Of a stretch of DNA of 64,000 nt, positions 54,299 to 64,000 are shown piece after piece (within the stretch, counting starts at the first letter, position 1; each line of letters opens with the position of its first letter). The translations under genes and the position numbers were made by a program. Below the pieces are notes generated by a model. It did not search any database. It saw only the letters and a program-made list of their open reading frames with translations, and was not told where the DNA came from. The stretch lies in assembly GCA_948146395.1 (NCBI GenBank), contig OX411552.1:52254399-52318398 (forward strand), written 5' to 3'. Origin of the DNA: Fragum whitleyi (Eukaryota > Mollusca > Bivalvia > Cardiida > Cardiidae).

Positions 54299-55325
54299 TT
54301 TTTTGCTCAACCGGCCAAAGGCCACTGGGGCTATTGTCATGGTATTGTGTCCGTCGTGCGTCCGTCCGTCCGTGCGTCCGGTCGTAAACTTTTTCTTTAC
54401 AAATCTTCTCCTCAGAAACTACTGGATAAATTTCAACCAAACTTCACAGGAATGATCCTTGGGTGACCCTCTTTAAAGTTGTTCAAGAAATTTTGATTCA
54501 ATGAAAAACATGGATTTATGGGGCCTGGCTAATTTCCAAATATGGTAAAAAATGAGCTTTCTAAGACTCTAATTTATGGATACGAATCAAATTTTTCATG
54601 AATGATCCTAGGGTGACCCTTTATCAGTCTACTTGAAGTTATTTTGATTTGATGAAAATTATGTATTTATGGGCGGAGGTCATTTCTCTATATGTTATAT
54701 AGTGGAAACTTTGAAAATCATTTTCTCAGAATCTAACTTATAGATATCAACCGAATTTTACATGAATGATCCTTGGGTGATCCTTTATCAGTCTACAAAC
54801 AATTATTGTGATCGGATGAAAAAATATGTATTTAATGGGGAATTAGTTCTCTATATGTTATATAGTGGAAACTTTGAAAATCATTTTCTCAGAATCTAAC
54901 TGATAGATATCAACCAAATTTTACATGAACGATCCCTGGGTGATTCTTTATCAGTCTACCAAAAATAATTGTGATCGGACGAAAAATATGTCTTTTATGG
55001 ACGGAGGTCATTTCTCTATATATTATATAGTGGAAACTTTGAAAATCATATCTCAGAATGTAACAGATGGATATCAATCAAGCTTCATTTGTATGATCCT
55101 TGAGTGATTTATTATCATGCAGTCAAGAATTATTGTGATTTGATAAAAAATGTGTCTTTTATGGGCGGAGGTAATTTCTCTATATGTTATAATAGTGGAA
55201 ACTTTGAAAATCATTTCAACAGCAGTAGAACCCAAAATATCTTAAAATCCAGTCAAAACTTAGATTTGCTATTACAAGAAATTCAAGCCTGTGGAGCAAC
55301 ACAAACCATTCATGGCTTTCTAGTT
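54299..55325 (+). mobile_element. HelB copy 7, nested inside copy 6
   Basis: 5' hairpin GCTCAACCGGCC-aa-AGGCCACTGGGGCT, CATGGTATTGTGTCCGTCGT and a CCGT run, about five units. The 3' end is GCCTGTGGAGCAACACAA, hairpin CCAT-tc-ATGG, CTTTCTAGTTT. Outer HelB sequence borders both sides. Confidence 0.8.
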
Positions 55326-55558
55326 TAATAGGTTGTATAGTGGAAACTTTGAAAATCATTTCCTCAGAATGTAACTGATGGATATCAATCAAACTTCATT
55401 GGTATGATTCTTGGGTGACCGACCCATTAAAATGCAGCCAGAAATTATTGTGATTGGATGAAAAATATGTCTTTTATGGGTGGAGGTCATTTCTCTATAT
55501 GTTATATAGTGGAAACTTTGAAAATCATTCCCAACATCTGTACAACCCAAAATATCTA

Positions 55559-56398
55559 AATTAAGGGGACCCAGAGGTCCCTAATCGCTCACCTCAAGTA
55601 AATTATCATTAAGAATCCTTTTCCTGTGATATGGCATGAATCCTTCCCATTTTCAACAGTGTTCATTCTTGAGACCTGGCAAACCAAGTTTCATGAAGAT
55701 TGGACCATATTTGTGGCGTCTGGAGCTCTTACAAAAAATTGTCATTTAGGCCCCTTTTCCTGTGATATGACACGGATCCTTCCCATTTTCAAAATAGTTC
55801 ATCCTCATGACCTTATTCTGACCAAGTTTCATGATGATTGGACCATATTTGTAGCATATAGAGTGAAAACAAGAAATGTCATTAAGGCCCCTTTTTCCGT
55901 GATATGGCACAAATCCTTTCCATTTTCAATAGGGTTCATTCTTGAGACCTGACAAACATTCTGACCAAGTTTCATGAAGATTGGGCCATATTTGAGGCCA
56001 CTATAGTTTAAAGAAGAAAATTGTCATTAAGCCCCCTTTTCCCTTGATATGGCTTGGATCCTTCCCATTTTCACTAGAGTTCATCCTTGAGACCTGTAAA
56101 ACATTTTGACCAAGTTTCATGAAGATTGGGCCATATTTGTGGCTTCTAGAGTGTAAACAAGAAATTTGTCATTAAGGCCCCTTTTCCCATGATATGGCAC
56201 AGATCCTTAACACAAGGGACCACCCAAGGAATATTTTTGCCAAGTTAAGTTGATTTTGACTCAAAAGTTTAGGAGGAGATGTCTTTTAAAGAAATTGTTG
56301 ACGCCGTGACGGACAGACTGACAGATTGACAGACGGACGCCGGACATTGATAGATCACAATAGCTCCCTTGAGCACTTCGTGCTCAGGTGAGCTAATA
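55559..56398 (-). mobile_element. HelA copy 10 (body ii), minus strand, nested in HelB copy 6
   Basis: Read on the minus strand, AGCTCACCTGAGCAC-gaa-GTGCTCAAGGGAGCT begins at about 56394. CCGGCGTCCGTCTGTC and body ii units (GAAGCCACAAATATGGCCCA, AAAAGGGGCCTTAATGACAA) follow. The 3' end is GAGGTGAGCGATTAGG, hairpin GGACC-tct-GGGTCC, CCTT near 55561. HelB sequence lies on both sides (AAAATATCTAAA left, TCTACAAAACCTTGATTTGC right). The 108-codon plus-strand frame at 55626-55952 is antisense repeat sequence. Confidence 0.85.
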
Positions 56399-56475
56399 AT
56401 CTACAAAACCTTGATTTGCTATTACAAGAATTCCAAGCATGTGGAGGGACTCAAGCCATTCATGTCTTTCTAGTT

Positions 56476-57166
56476 TGACTTTTTACTATCCTGCTTTCAT
56501 TTTACTTTAATAATTATTGTGGAAAAATAGTTCTTTGCAGTGCCAAGCAAAAATACAATATTGTTTATCGTGAAGAATAGCCCCCCGCTTGTCACGCTTG
56601 CAAAGAGTGAACTAGGAACCATCTGTACACGTGAAGTGAACAGTTTTCATCATCAACTCTCTGTAAGATCCTCTCAAAGCTCATAGTTTGTTTTTACATA
56701 GAGCCGTTTGATGCAAGTATATTTGAACGGTTTTAATGAAGGGTCCTTTGTGGCTGTATGAGTTTAAACCCGCATCAATCTATGTCTGGTGAAAATTATT
56801 TTTATCTGGATATTCATAACCGGTTAGTCTTCGGGATATGGTGTGGTCAAATCACTTCATACGTGAAGAACTAGTGAATACAATTGAAGAAAACCAGTAA
56901 TTGTATATAAACTTGGCAAATTTCTATATGCTAGAACATTCTGGCGCCTTAGCTGTGATGGAAGTTAAATACAGTTTGACTTATTTGTAGCTGCAAATGG
57001 AATGTTGAGAATTATTAAGCTTCCCCCCACTTCTCATTCAATAGATTGTCTATTGGTCTAGACACAAAAGCAGTGTAAATATTTCTTTTCTGTCGGTCAA
57101 ATAGAGGCAGTTAAATATTACAGAGCTGTATATAAAGGCTTACACGGGTGTCTTCATTCGTGCCAG
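56476..57166. other. No recognised feature
   Basis: Unassigned AT-rich sequence. Confidence 0.35.
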
Positions 57167-57167
57167 A

Positions 57168-57890
57168 GTTTTAGCTTTACTGGACGAAGTCCAGCGGGTC
57201 ATTTTCATGGCTCTTTGCCCGTAGTGCGTCCGTGAGTGCGTGGAATTTTTCTTAAATCATCTTCTCTTTATCTACTGGAATCACAGAAATGATGCTTAGG
57301 ACATGTTCTTTCAGATTCCATCTTTTATTCCTGATAGGGCTAATAAATTGGGCTTCGTGCTGTCGAGTCACCAAAAAAGGGCCTCATGGCGGAAAAATAT
57401 AAAAAAAAATATCTTCACTTAACTACTGGTCGGAATTCAGCCTAACTTAACAGGAGTGATGTTTGAGATATGCTTTTCAAATTCATTCTTTAAATCCTCA
57501 ATTGTATGATAACTTGGGTGCTATTGGCTCTCGTGTTACCTGAAATAACCGTTAATGGTAAAATATAGAAAAGGTCATCTTCTCAGGTTTCTCAGGTTAG
57601 ATTTCATACTTTCACCGGAATGAACCTCAAGACATACTCTCTTAGATTTATTCCTGAAATTATGATTAAAACAATAAATTGGTGCAGTCGTGTCAGCCCA
57701 AAAAAGTAACAATATCACAAATCATAAGAAAAATAACTTCATGACTAAAATTAAAATTATAGATGGAAATGTTTGATGTCAGGTCTGTTCTTTGGATATA
57801 CCTCACTCTGATATCTTTATTGGTGATAATGTTGCTGTGTCATGGAAAAGGGGGCCTTCTAGATGCAACATTTCTTGTAACCACATCTTG
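57168..57890 (+). mobile_element. Diverged HelB-like element, 3' end unclear
   Basis: The 5' hairpin AGCTTTACTGGAC-gaa-GTCCAGCGGGTCAT has changed in both arms and still pairs in the core (CTGGAC/GTCCAG). TTTTCATGGCTCTTTGCCCG and GTGCGTCCGTGAGTGCG follow, then ~140-150-bp units with CTTCTC...CTACTGG. The copy fades before the HelE at 57.9 kb. Confidence 0.6.
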
Positions 57891-57892
57891 TG

Positions 57893-59937
57893 CGTCGTCC
57901 ATCCTCAACAATCTTAAAAACTTCTTCTCCTGAACCACTAGGCCGATTTGAATGAAACTTTGCAAAAATGTTCCTTAGGTGACCCTCTTCATAAATTGTT
58001 CCCAAAATTCTGAATCGCCAATAAATATGGGCGTCGCATTTTTTAGCTCACCTGAGCACGAAGTGCTCAAGGTGAGCTATTGGGATCGTAGAATGTCCGT
58101 CGTCAGTCGTGCGTCGTCCACAATTTCTTTAAACATCTTCTCCTCCTAAACCAGTGGGCCAATCTTGATGAAACTTGGCAGGGATGTTCCTTGGGTCAAG
58201 CTCTACCAAAGTTGTTCAAATAAATGAAATCCACCCTTAACTTTCCCTTTACCCTTAACAAAAAGGATGAAAATCTTTAAAAATCTTCTTCTCTGAAAGC
58301 AGAAGGCAGACAGCTTTCATATTTGGTATGTAGCATCATCTAGTGGACCTCTACCAACTTTGTTCATATCAAGACCCTGGGGTCATATTTGGGCTTTGCC
58401 CGGGCGCAACCCTTTTTACATAGAATCAAAGAGCGAAAAATCTTTAAAATTCTTCTTCTCTGAAACCAGATGGCAGACAGCTTTAATATTTGGTGTGTAG
58501 CATCACCTAGTGGGCCTCTACCAAGTTTGTTCATATCAAGACCCTTGGGTCATATTTGGGCTTCGCAAGGGTGCATCCCTTTATCGCTTATGAGCACGAA
58601 GGGTTAAAAAAAACGAAAATCTTCAAAAATTTTCTTCTATGAAACCGGATGGCAGACAGCTTTCATAATTGGTATGTAGCATCATCTAGTGGACCTCTAC
58701 CAAGTTTGTTCATATCAAGACCCTGGGATCATATTTGGGCTCCACCCGGGCGCAACCCTTTTTACATAGAATCAAAGAGCGAAAATCTTTAAAAATCTTC
58801 TTTAATCGAAACCAGAGGACATACTGCCTTCATTTTTGGTATGTAGCATCATCTAGTGGGCCCCTACTAAATTTGTTCATATCAAGACCCTTGGGTCATA
58901 TTTGGGCTCCAACCTGGCGCATCCCTTTCAGCTCATCTGAGCACGATAGGTGAAAATAGAAAAACCTTCAAAAATCTTCTTCTCTTAAACCAGAAGGCAG
59001 ACAGCTTTCATATTTAGGATGTAGCATCATCTTATGGACCTCTTTCAAGTTTGTTCAGATCACAACCCTGGGGTCACCTTTGGGGTCCACCCGGGTGCAT
59101 CCCTTTTTACATAGAATCAAAGAGCAAAAAGGCATATCTGTCTTGCTCTTCGCTGAAAACGTTCCATGGTATTGATCTTAGGCAATTATCTTCTTTTTGA
59201 CATCTGCCTATCTAATTAATGTGATGTCCCAGGGGTCAAAGAGACTCAGGTGAGCGATCTAGGACCATCTTGGTCCTCTTGTTTTCACTTTTAAACGACA
59301 TCTTCTCCTAAACCACAGGGTCGGTCTAATGCAACATCACCAGTTCCTTAGGTGACCCTCGTCAAAAAGTGTTCGCAATTTTTTTATTTGCCCATAAATA
59401 TAGGCGTTGCAGGGCGGGACTTATTTTTCGCCCGAAATCTTTGAACGACATCTCCTTCTTAACCATTGGGCAGATTTCAATCAAACTTTTTCAGAATGAT
59501 CCTTGGGTGTCCCTTTATAAAAATAATTGCGAAATTTTGATTAGCCAATAAATATGGGCGGGGTAGGGCGGGGCTTATTTTGGGCCCGAAATCTTTAAAC
59601 GACATCTCCTGAACTACTGGGCCCGATTTCCATTTCAATGAAATTTGGCCACAATCAAACTTTTTGTGTTCCTTTGATAGCCATCTTAAAAAATTGGTCG
59701 AATTCTTTTTTGCCCATAATATGGGCATGTGTGGATGGGACTTATTTTGAGTCTCCTCAGTAATGAGTGGGTGGGCAGGATCTTTTTTCACCTGGCATTC
59801 TGTGAATAACATCTTCTCTTAAACGATGAGGCAAATGTGAATGAAACTTTCCTAGAAAGTTACTTGGATGAGATCCACTGTACCACTAAAATAAGTGCCA
59901 GTGGAAGGATACTGGCCTTCTTTGACTTCTTGTTTCT
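57893..59937 (+). mobile_element. HelE copy interrupted by HelA copy 11
   Basis: The left part 57893-58036 (GCGTCGTCCATCCTCAACAA, CTCCTGAACCACTAGGCCG, AATAAATATGGGCGTCGCA) continues at 59285 (CTTTTAAACGACATCTTCTC) and runs through units with ATATGGGCGGGGTAGGGCGG. It ends AGTGCCAGTGGAAGGATACT, a GGCC..-type hairpin and GACTTCTTGTTTC at about 59935. The 111-codon minus-strand frame at 59477-59812 is antisense to these units. Confidence 0.72.
58040..59284 (+). mobile_element. HelA copy 11 (body i), complete, nested in HelE
   Basis: AGCTCACCTGAGCAC-gaa-GTGCTCAAGGTGAGCT follows a T run, then GTCCGTCGTCAGTCGTGCG. Five body i units of ~170-180 bp follow (AGAAGGCAGACAGCTTTCAT, CATCATCTAGTGG, GGGTCATATTTGGGCT). 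GGGGTCAAAGAGACTCAGGT leads to GAGCGATCTA, hairpin GGACCA-tct-TGGTCC, TCTTGTT. It serves as the reference copy for body i. Confidence 0.9.
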
Positions 59938-60132
59938 GTTTGAGATCAATAATATATATATATTTATTTGACCTTATCATAGAAAAGGAAGCTTGATGGG
60001 AAAAAAGAATCGACGCGTGTCGTCCATTGGCTTTAAAAAATCTGCATATTATCATTTGAGTAAAGAATTTTCTATTTACAGCTCAACAGACTTAAGGTCA
60101 ATACCCCAAAATTATTGCGTTATGGTTACTTT
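59938..60132. other. No recognised feature
   Basis: Unassigned AT-rich sequence. Confidence 0.35.
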
Positions 60133-60133
60133 A

Positions 60134-60832
60134 TTATATCCCCCACCTACGAAGTAGAGGGGGGGTATATTGGTTTCGTCATGTCTGTCTGTCTGTCTGT
60201 CTGTCCGTCCGTCCATCCGTCCGTCCGTAGACCTTTTCGTTTCCGGACTCTAACTCAAGAACCAAAAGACCTACAATCATGAAACTTTATACAAATGTTC
60301 CTTATGACCCAAGGAAGTGCCCTATTATTTTTGGGTCATATAGGTCAAAGATCAAGGTCACAGTCAGCCTTTGTTCAATTTTCGTTTCCGGACTCTAACT
60401 CAAGAACCAAGTGGCCTACAACCATGAAACTTTATACAAATGTTCCTTGTGACCCAAGGAAGTGCCCTATTGTTTTTGGGTTTCAAAGGTCAAGGTCACA
60501 GTAAATTTTTGTTCATTTTTCGTTTCCGGAGTCTTACTCGAGAACCAAGTGACCTACAAGCATGAAACTTTATACAAATGTTGCTTATGACCCAAGAAAG
60601 TGCCCTATTGTTTTTGGGTCATATAGGTCAAAGGTCAAGGTCACAGTCAATTTTTGTTCAATTTTCATTTCTGGACTCTTAACTCAAAACCAAGCGACCT
60701 AGATTCATGAAACTTCACGCAAATGTTACATATGACCTCAATATTAGTTACAAACACATCCTGCACTAATAGCACTTGCATTCTGACAAAGCGCTTGTGG
60801 GGGGTATAAGTCCGCTCTGCGACAGTTCTAGG
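60134..60832 (+). mobile_element. HelD, complete
   Basis: The 5' hairpin TATATCCCCCACCTA-cga-AGTAGAGGGGGGGTATA is followed by TTGGTTTCGTCATG and a (TGTC/CCGT)n run at 60181-60227. Four units start near 60238, 60383, 60521 and 60666 (CGTTTCCGGACTCTAACTC, ATGAAACTTTATACAAATGT, TATGACCCAAGGAAGTGCCC). The 3' end has GTGGGGGGTATA (inverse of the 5' TAT.CCCCCAC), then AAGTCCGCTCTGCGACAG and TTCTAGG. The inverted-tip plan is the same as HelA and HelB with entirely different bases. Three TCAAGGTCA motifs lie at 60352-60360, 60490-60498 and 60635-60643. Confidence 0.85.
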
Positions 60833-60934
60833 TTGATCTAAATTATGGTATGTCCTTTATACTATTATGTTTAATATTCACATAGAATGGTTTCCCAGTG
60901 TACAAATCCCGCAGTGTATGCGATGCAGAAGAGC
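60833..60934. other. No recognised feature
   Basis: Short unassigned spacer between HelD and the next HelA tip. Confidence 0.3.
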
Positions 60935-60935
60935 T

Positions 60936-61149
60936 TTTTAGCTCACCTGAGCACAAAGTACTCAAGGGAGCTATTGTGATCGATCAATGTCCGGCGTCCG
61001 TCTGGACAGGTAGAGGTCAATGTTCAATGTTATTCACTGATCATGAGTTTTTTATGCAGAAATATTTCAGCATATGACCCTTATTTACTTGAAATAAACA
61101 TTCACTCATTCATTCACTTCAATTCTCATTTAAACAGCTTTATCTCTAG
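60936..61149 (+). mobile_element. Internally deleted HelA/R element
   Basis: The HelA 5' hairpin (AGCTCACCTGAGCACAAAG...CTCAAGGGAGCT) and GTCCGGCGTCCGTCTGG are joined directly to the tail of the 43.96-44.67 kb chimera (ATATTTCAGCATATGACCC, TTCACTCATTCATTCACTTC). It ends CTTTATCTCTAGTT without a good hairpin. It is the same family as that chimera with most of the body gone. Confidence 0.68.
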
Positions 61150-61591
61150 TTAGCTCATCTGAGCACGAAGTGCTCAAGGGAGCTATTGTGATCGATCGTT
61201 GTCCGGCGTCCGTCTGTCCATCTGTCCGTCTGTCCGTAACGGCGTCAACTTTTTCTTTAAACGACATCTCCTCCTAAACTTATGAGTCAAAACCAACCAA
61301 ACTTGGCAGAAATATTCCTTGGGTGGTCCCTTGTAAAAATTGCTAAAATGGAAAGGATCCGTGCAATATCATGAGAAAAGATGCCTTAATGACAATTTTC
61401 TTGTAAGAGCTCCAGACGCCACAAATATGTTCCAATCTTCATGAAACTTGGTCAAAATGTTTGCCAGGTCACAAGAATGATCTCTGTTGAAAATGGAAAG
61501 GTTCATGCTATATCACAGGAAAATGAGTCTTAATGATAATTTACTTGAAATATCAGGTGAGCGATTTAGGGCCCTCGGGGTCCTCTTGTTT
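61149..61591 (+). mobile_element. HelA copy 12 (body ii), complete and short
   Basis: AGCTCATCTGAGCAC-gaa-GTGCTCAAGGGAGCT begins at the CTAGTT of the previous element. GTCCGGCGTCCGTCTGTCC and two body ii units follow. The 3' end is ATCAGGTGAGCGATTTA, hairpin GGGCCC-tcg-GGGTCC, TCTTGTT. Confidence 0.87.
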
Positions 61592-61950
61592 AAAGTTCCA
61601 TCTTTTTAAAGTTATCGTCTGCAACATCTTCGTAATTGGACCATATTTGTCGTCTGGTCATATGTTTATTACAGTCTTCATTTCATATTTAACAGTCTTC
61701 TAAAGACTTTATTGTTGAAGTAAAACTGGAATTAGACTTTCTGGGTAGGTCTCCACACCTGGAAGCTATACGATAATGAACCATAATGTGCTCAAGTCGT
61801 TAATCTAAAAATACAATAATCTGGTCTGTTTTGCTATACGTATCTACATAAACATGTTAGGCATCTTTTAGTACAAGGTTACTTACAGTTATGCGCATTT
61901 ATCGACTCTAACTACTTTATTTGTCTATTAACGCATTGGCTCATTAAATG
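61592..61950. other. No recognised feature
   Basis: Unassigned. Confidence 0.35.
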
Positions 61951-61951
61951 A

Positions 61952-62040
61952 TTTTATGACCCCGGATCGATAGGTCGGGGCATCTGTGTCCGTCTTTCAT
62001 TCACTGTTCTCTGTCCGTCTGTGAAATCTTATCCTGCGAA
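61952..62040 (+). mobile_element. HelC 5' end, copy 2
   Basis: TTTTATGACCCCGGATCGAT and AGGTCGGGGCATCTGTGTCC form a hairpin (CCCCG/CGGGG) around ATCGAT, matching copy 1 at 53.55 kb. No body or 3' end can be followed beyond about 62040. Confidence 0.55.
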
Positions 62041-63459
62041 CTAAACGTTTCTCCCAACTTCAACGCTGATCAAGTTCCAGCGCTCTTATTTTGCATTAAG
62101 GTTTATCTCATCAATCCGTGTATTTGAAGGTCAATGTCTCTAAGAAAATCAATGTCAATAATTAAGGCTTCTTACCCTGCTGTTCACGATTATTTACCCT
62201 TTCAAAAACATGATGATAAAAAAGTGGGCAATATAGATTCAGATCAACCTGCACGGACGTGCAGTCCGTACAGTACTTGACAATCGTAGGTGAAACTTGA
62301 GTAATACTGGCGAAAAACTCCTTACATTGGCGATGTGTTTAAACAACTTCAAATTCTTTTATTTTCAGGTAAGAACACTAACAGAGTGAACCTCTTTGTA
62401 AGTATACAATGCTGGCGGTCAAAACAAGTCTCAACATTATATAGCTATTTCATGGTATAGCTACGAGGTTTAATATGTTAAATATATTGACTTGCTGAAT
62501 TCTTTAGAACCCTCCTCATGAAAAAAATCAATTAGCGTCTATACATTGTATATGGTAGAATTTTTGTACCACGTAGTATTGTTATTACCATTTATATTTG
62601 ATAAAATGTCTTGCGTATATACCAGTGCATTTTAAAAAGGCTATATTATATATTAATATTGAATATAACTGTTCACAAATCATTTCAACTATACTAATTT
62701 CGAGGATCCTGCAGTGTGTCTTAGAACTGGTGATGAATAGTATGTATATCGATCCTGTTGGTTGACAATATTTAGATTCTTGTATTAATGGAAGGTTAAA
62801 AAGCGTATCTATTCAATAATTTATGGGAATTCAAAGATTGTTGATAGTCTATCAAACACATACGCATGTCGATTATCTTATTGTCTTACATACCAGCAAG
62901 GTTACGTTGACCAATATCTAGAATTGTAAACAAGATCTATGCCTAAAATCATTTCTTCTAAATTGAATTATTTTAACGACCGCTATTGTCTCCGAAAATA
63001 GTTTTGTTTTGGCGTTTTATGATTATTTTATGAATGACAGTTTAAACGCTGCATGCTATATTTGCATAACCGTGTAAACGTTTTTGTCATTAGCATATAA
63101 ATATTTTGACCCTGTCCTAATGGACTTTTGTAAAGTGAAAGTAACGGTGCTAAATAACAAAAGGACATGGCAAAGTAAGAAACGGACATGGCATACATAC
63201 ACATTACAAGTAAAGGTTATAATGCTTTACGAAATCTAGCCTATCACCAGGGTGACAAAATGTCGTTTTGAACCCCTATACTAACTAGATCTATGTCATT
63301 AATAGGTATCATTATTACATTTCATGAACTTCGTCATCAATCTTGTCGTAATTTATGTTTTATGATTATTTGAAAAGTAGTTATTTTTAATCGCCGTAAT
63401 TCTATCTGATGCCGAACGACAAACTCAGCCTGCGTGTAAGTTTGATCTTTTTCTTCTTT
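62041..63459. other. No recognised feature
   Basis: The longest stretch in the last 10 kb without recognisable repeats. A short GCACGGACGTGC palindrome lies near 62251. No frame of 60 codons or more starting with ATG was found. Confidence 0.4.
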
Positions 63460-63460
63460 T

Positions 63461-64000
63461 TTTTAGCTCACCTGAGCACGAAGTGCTCAAGGTGAGCTTT
63501 TGTGATCGTAGAATGTCCGTCGTCAGTCGTGCGTCGTCCGTCGTCCACAATTTCTTTAAACATCTTCTCCTCCTAAACCAGTGGGCCAATCTTGATGAAA
63601 CTTGGCAGGGATGTTCCTTGGGTCAAGCTCTACCAAAGTTGTTCAAATGAATGAAATCCACCCTTAACTTTCCCTTTACCCTTAACAAAATGGGTGAAAA
63701 TATGAAAACCTTTAAAATCTTCTTTTCTGAAACCAGAAGGCAGACAGCTTTCATATTTGGCTTGTAGCATCATCTAGTGGACCTCTACCAAGTTTGTTCA
63801 TATCAAGACCCTGGGGTAATATTTGGGCTTTGCCCGGGCCCAACCCTTTTTACATAGAATCAAAAAGCGAAAATCTTTAAAAATCTTCTTCTCTGAAACC
63901 AGATGGCAGACAGCTTTCATATTTGGTATGTAGCATCACCTAGTGGGCCTCTACCAAGTTTGTTCATATCAAGACCCTTGGGTCATATTTGGGCTTTGCA
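63461..64000 (+). mobile_element. HelA copy 13 (body i), runs off the window
   Basis: TTTTAGCTCACCTGAGCAC-gaa-GTGCTCAAGGTGAGCT, then GTAGAATGTCCGTCGTCAGT and body i units almost identical to copy 11 (CCAGTGGGCCAATCTTGATG, AGAAGGCAGACAGCTTTCAT). Copies 11 and 13 are the closest HelA pair in the window. The 3' end lies beyond 64000. Confidence 0.88.

Larger units (their letters stand above)
53909..56475 (+). mobile_element. HelB copy 6 (outer element of a nest)
   Basis: The 5' part 53909-54298 (hairpin AGCTCAACTGGCC-aa-AGGCCACTGTGGCT, then units) is separated from its continuation at 55326-55558 and its tail at 56399-56475 (TGTGGAGGGACTCAA, GCCAT-tc-ATGTC, TTTCTAGTT). The gaps are filled by another HelB and a reversed HelA. 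All pieces keep the order of an uninterrupted HelB. Confidence 0.75.

Noticed and set aside
59477..59812. 111-codon minus-strand frame
   Set aside because: Antisense to HelE units.
1..64000. Endogenous virus, retroelement pol or toxin gene
   Set aside because: No reverse-transcriptase, integrase, capsid or toxin-like frame was seen on either strand.

Overview
The window looks like a piece of a bivalve mollusc nuclear genome. It is AT-rich and has no convincing protein-coding gene: the longest open frames are 152, 122, 111 and 108 codons, none looks like a known protein, and most lie in repeats. What fills it is a dense, nested set of non-autonomous mobile elements of a kind common in clams, scallops and oysters. 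The bivalve assignment is inferred from the style of the repeats, not from a marker gene.

The dominant elements share one plan. They begin after a run of T with a palindromic hairpin (type A: arms AGCTCACC...GGTGAGCT; type B: AGCTCCACTGGC...GCCACTGGGGCT). A TG/CCGT-rich stretch follows, then one or more tandem repeats of about 145-170 bp. Near the 3' end there is a short inverted copy of the 5' tip (CAGGTGAGC or TGTGGAGC), then a small hairpin, and the element stops at TCTTGTT or TCTAGTT. This asymmetric terminal-inverted-repeat design with TT insertion fits non-autonomous Helentron-type elements (HINE/DINE-1 group; 'pearl'-type elements in bivalves). No Rep/helicase protein is encoded, so any mobilisation must come from elsewhere. 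I use working family names HelA, HelB, HelC, HelD, HelE, HelF, HelG, HelR and HelX.

Layout. 1-3.4 kb: HelG and HelF tandem blocks, then a HelE body interrupted by a HelA. 4-4.2 kb: a small TIR element. 4.6-5.8 kb: complete HelB. 6.9-10.6 kb: tRNA-derived SINEs, two with target-site duplications, and a long hairpin. 11.1-12.0 kb: a pogo-like TIR element. 12-16 kb: mostly unassigned sequence. 16.3-20.1 kb: HelF, HelD, HelE and HelA fragments. 20.7-22.4 kb and 25.8-28.6 kb: two complete HelA elements carrying 10 and 19 units of a 145-bp satellite. 25.2 kb: a SINE with a 14-bp duplication. 29-30.2 kb: an old HelB-like copy and a TTAA-flanked MITE. 31.9-38.6 kb: HelE, HelA and HelB copies and another SINE. 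39.5-46 kb: a chain of HelA elements and the HelR group. 47.4-50.3 kb: two complete HelB copies. 50.3-52.8 kb: mostly unassigned. 52.8-56.5 kb: HelX, HelC and a three-level nest. 57-61.6 kb: HelB/E/A/D copies. 61.6-63.4 kb: little recognisable. 63.46 kb onward: a HelA that runs off the end.

The strongest leads are: compensatory changes in the 3' hairpins; one pair of termini capping several unrelated tandem-repeat bodies; a 145-bp satellite in which most units carry DR4 plus DR2 nuclear-receptor-type half-sites; a higher-order duplication inside that satellite; and elements that sit exactly at the TT end of an older element.
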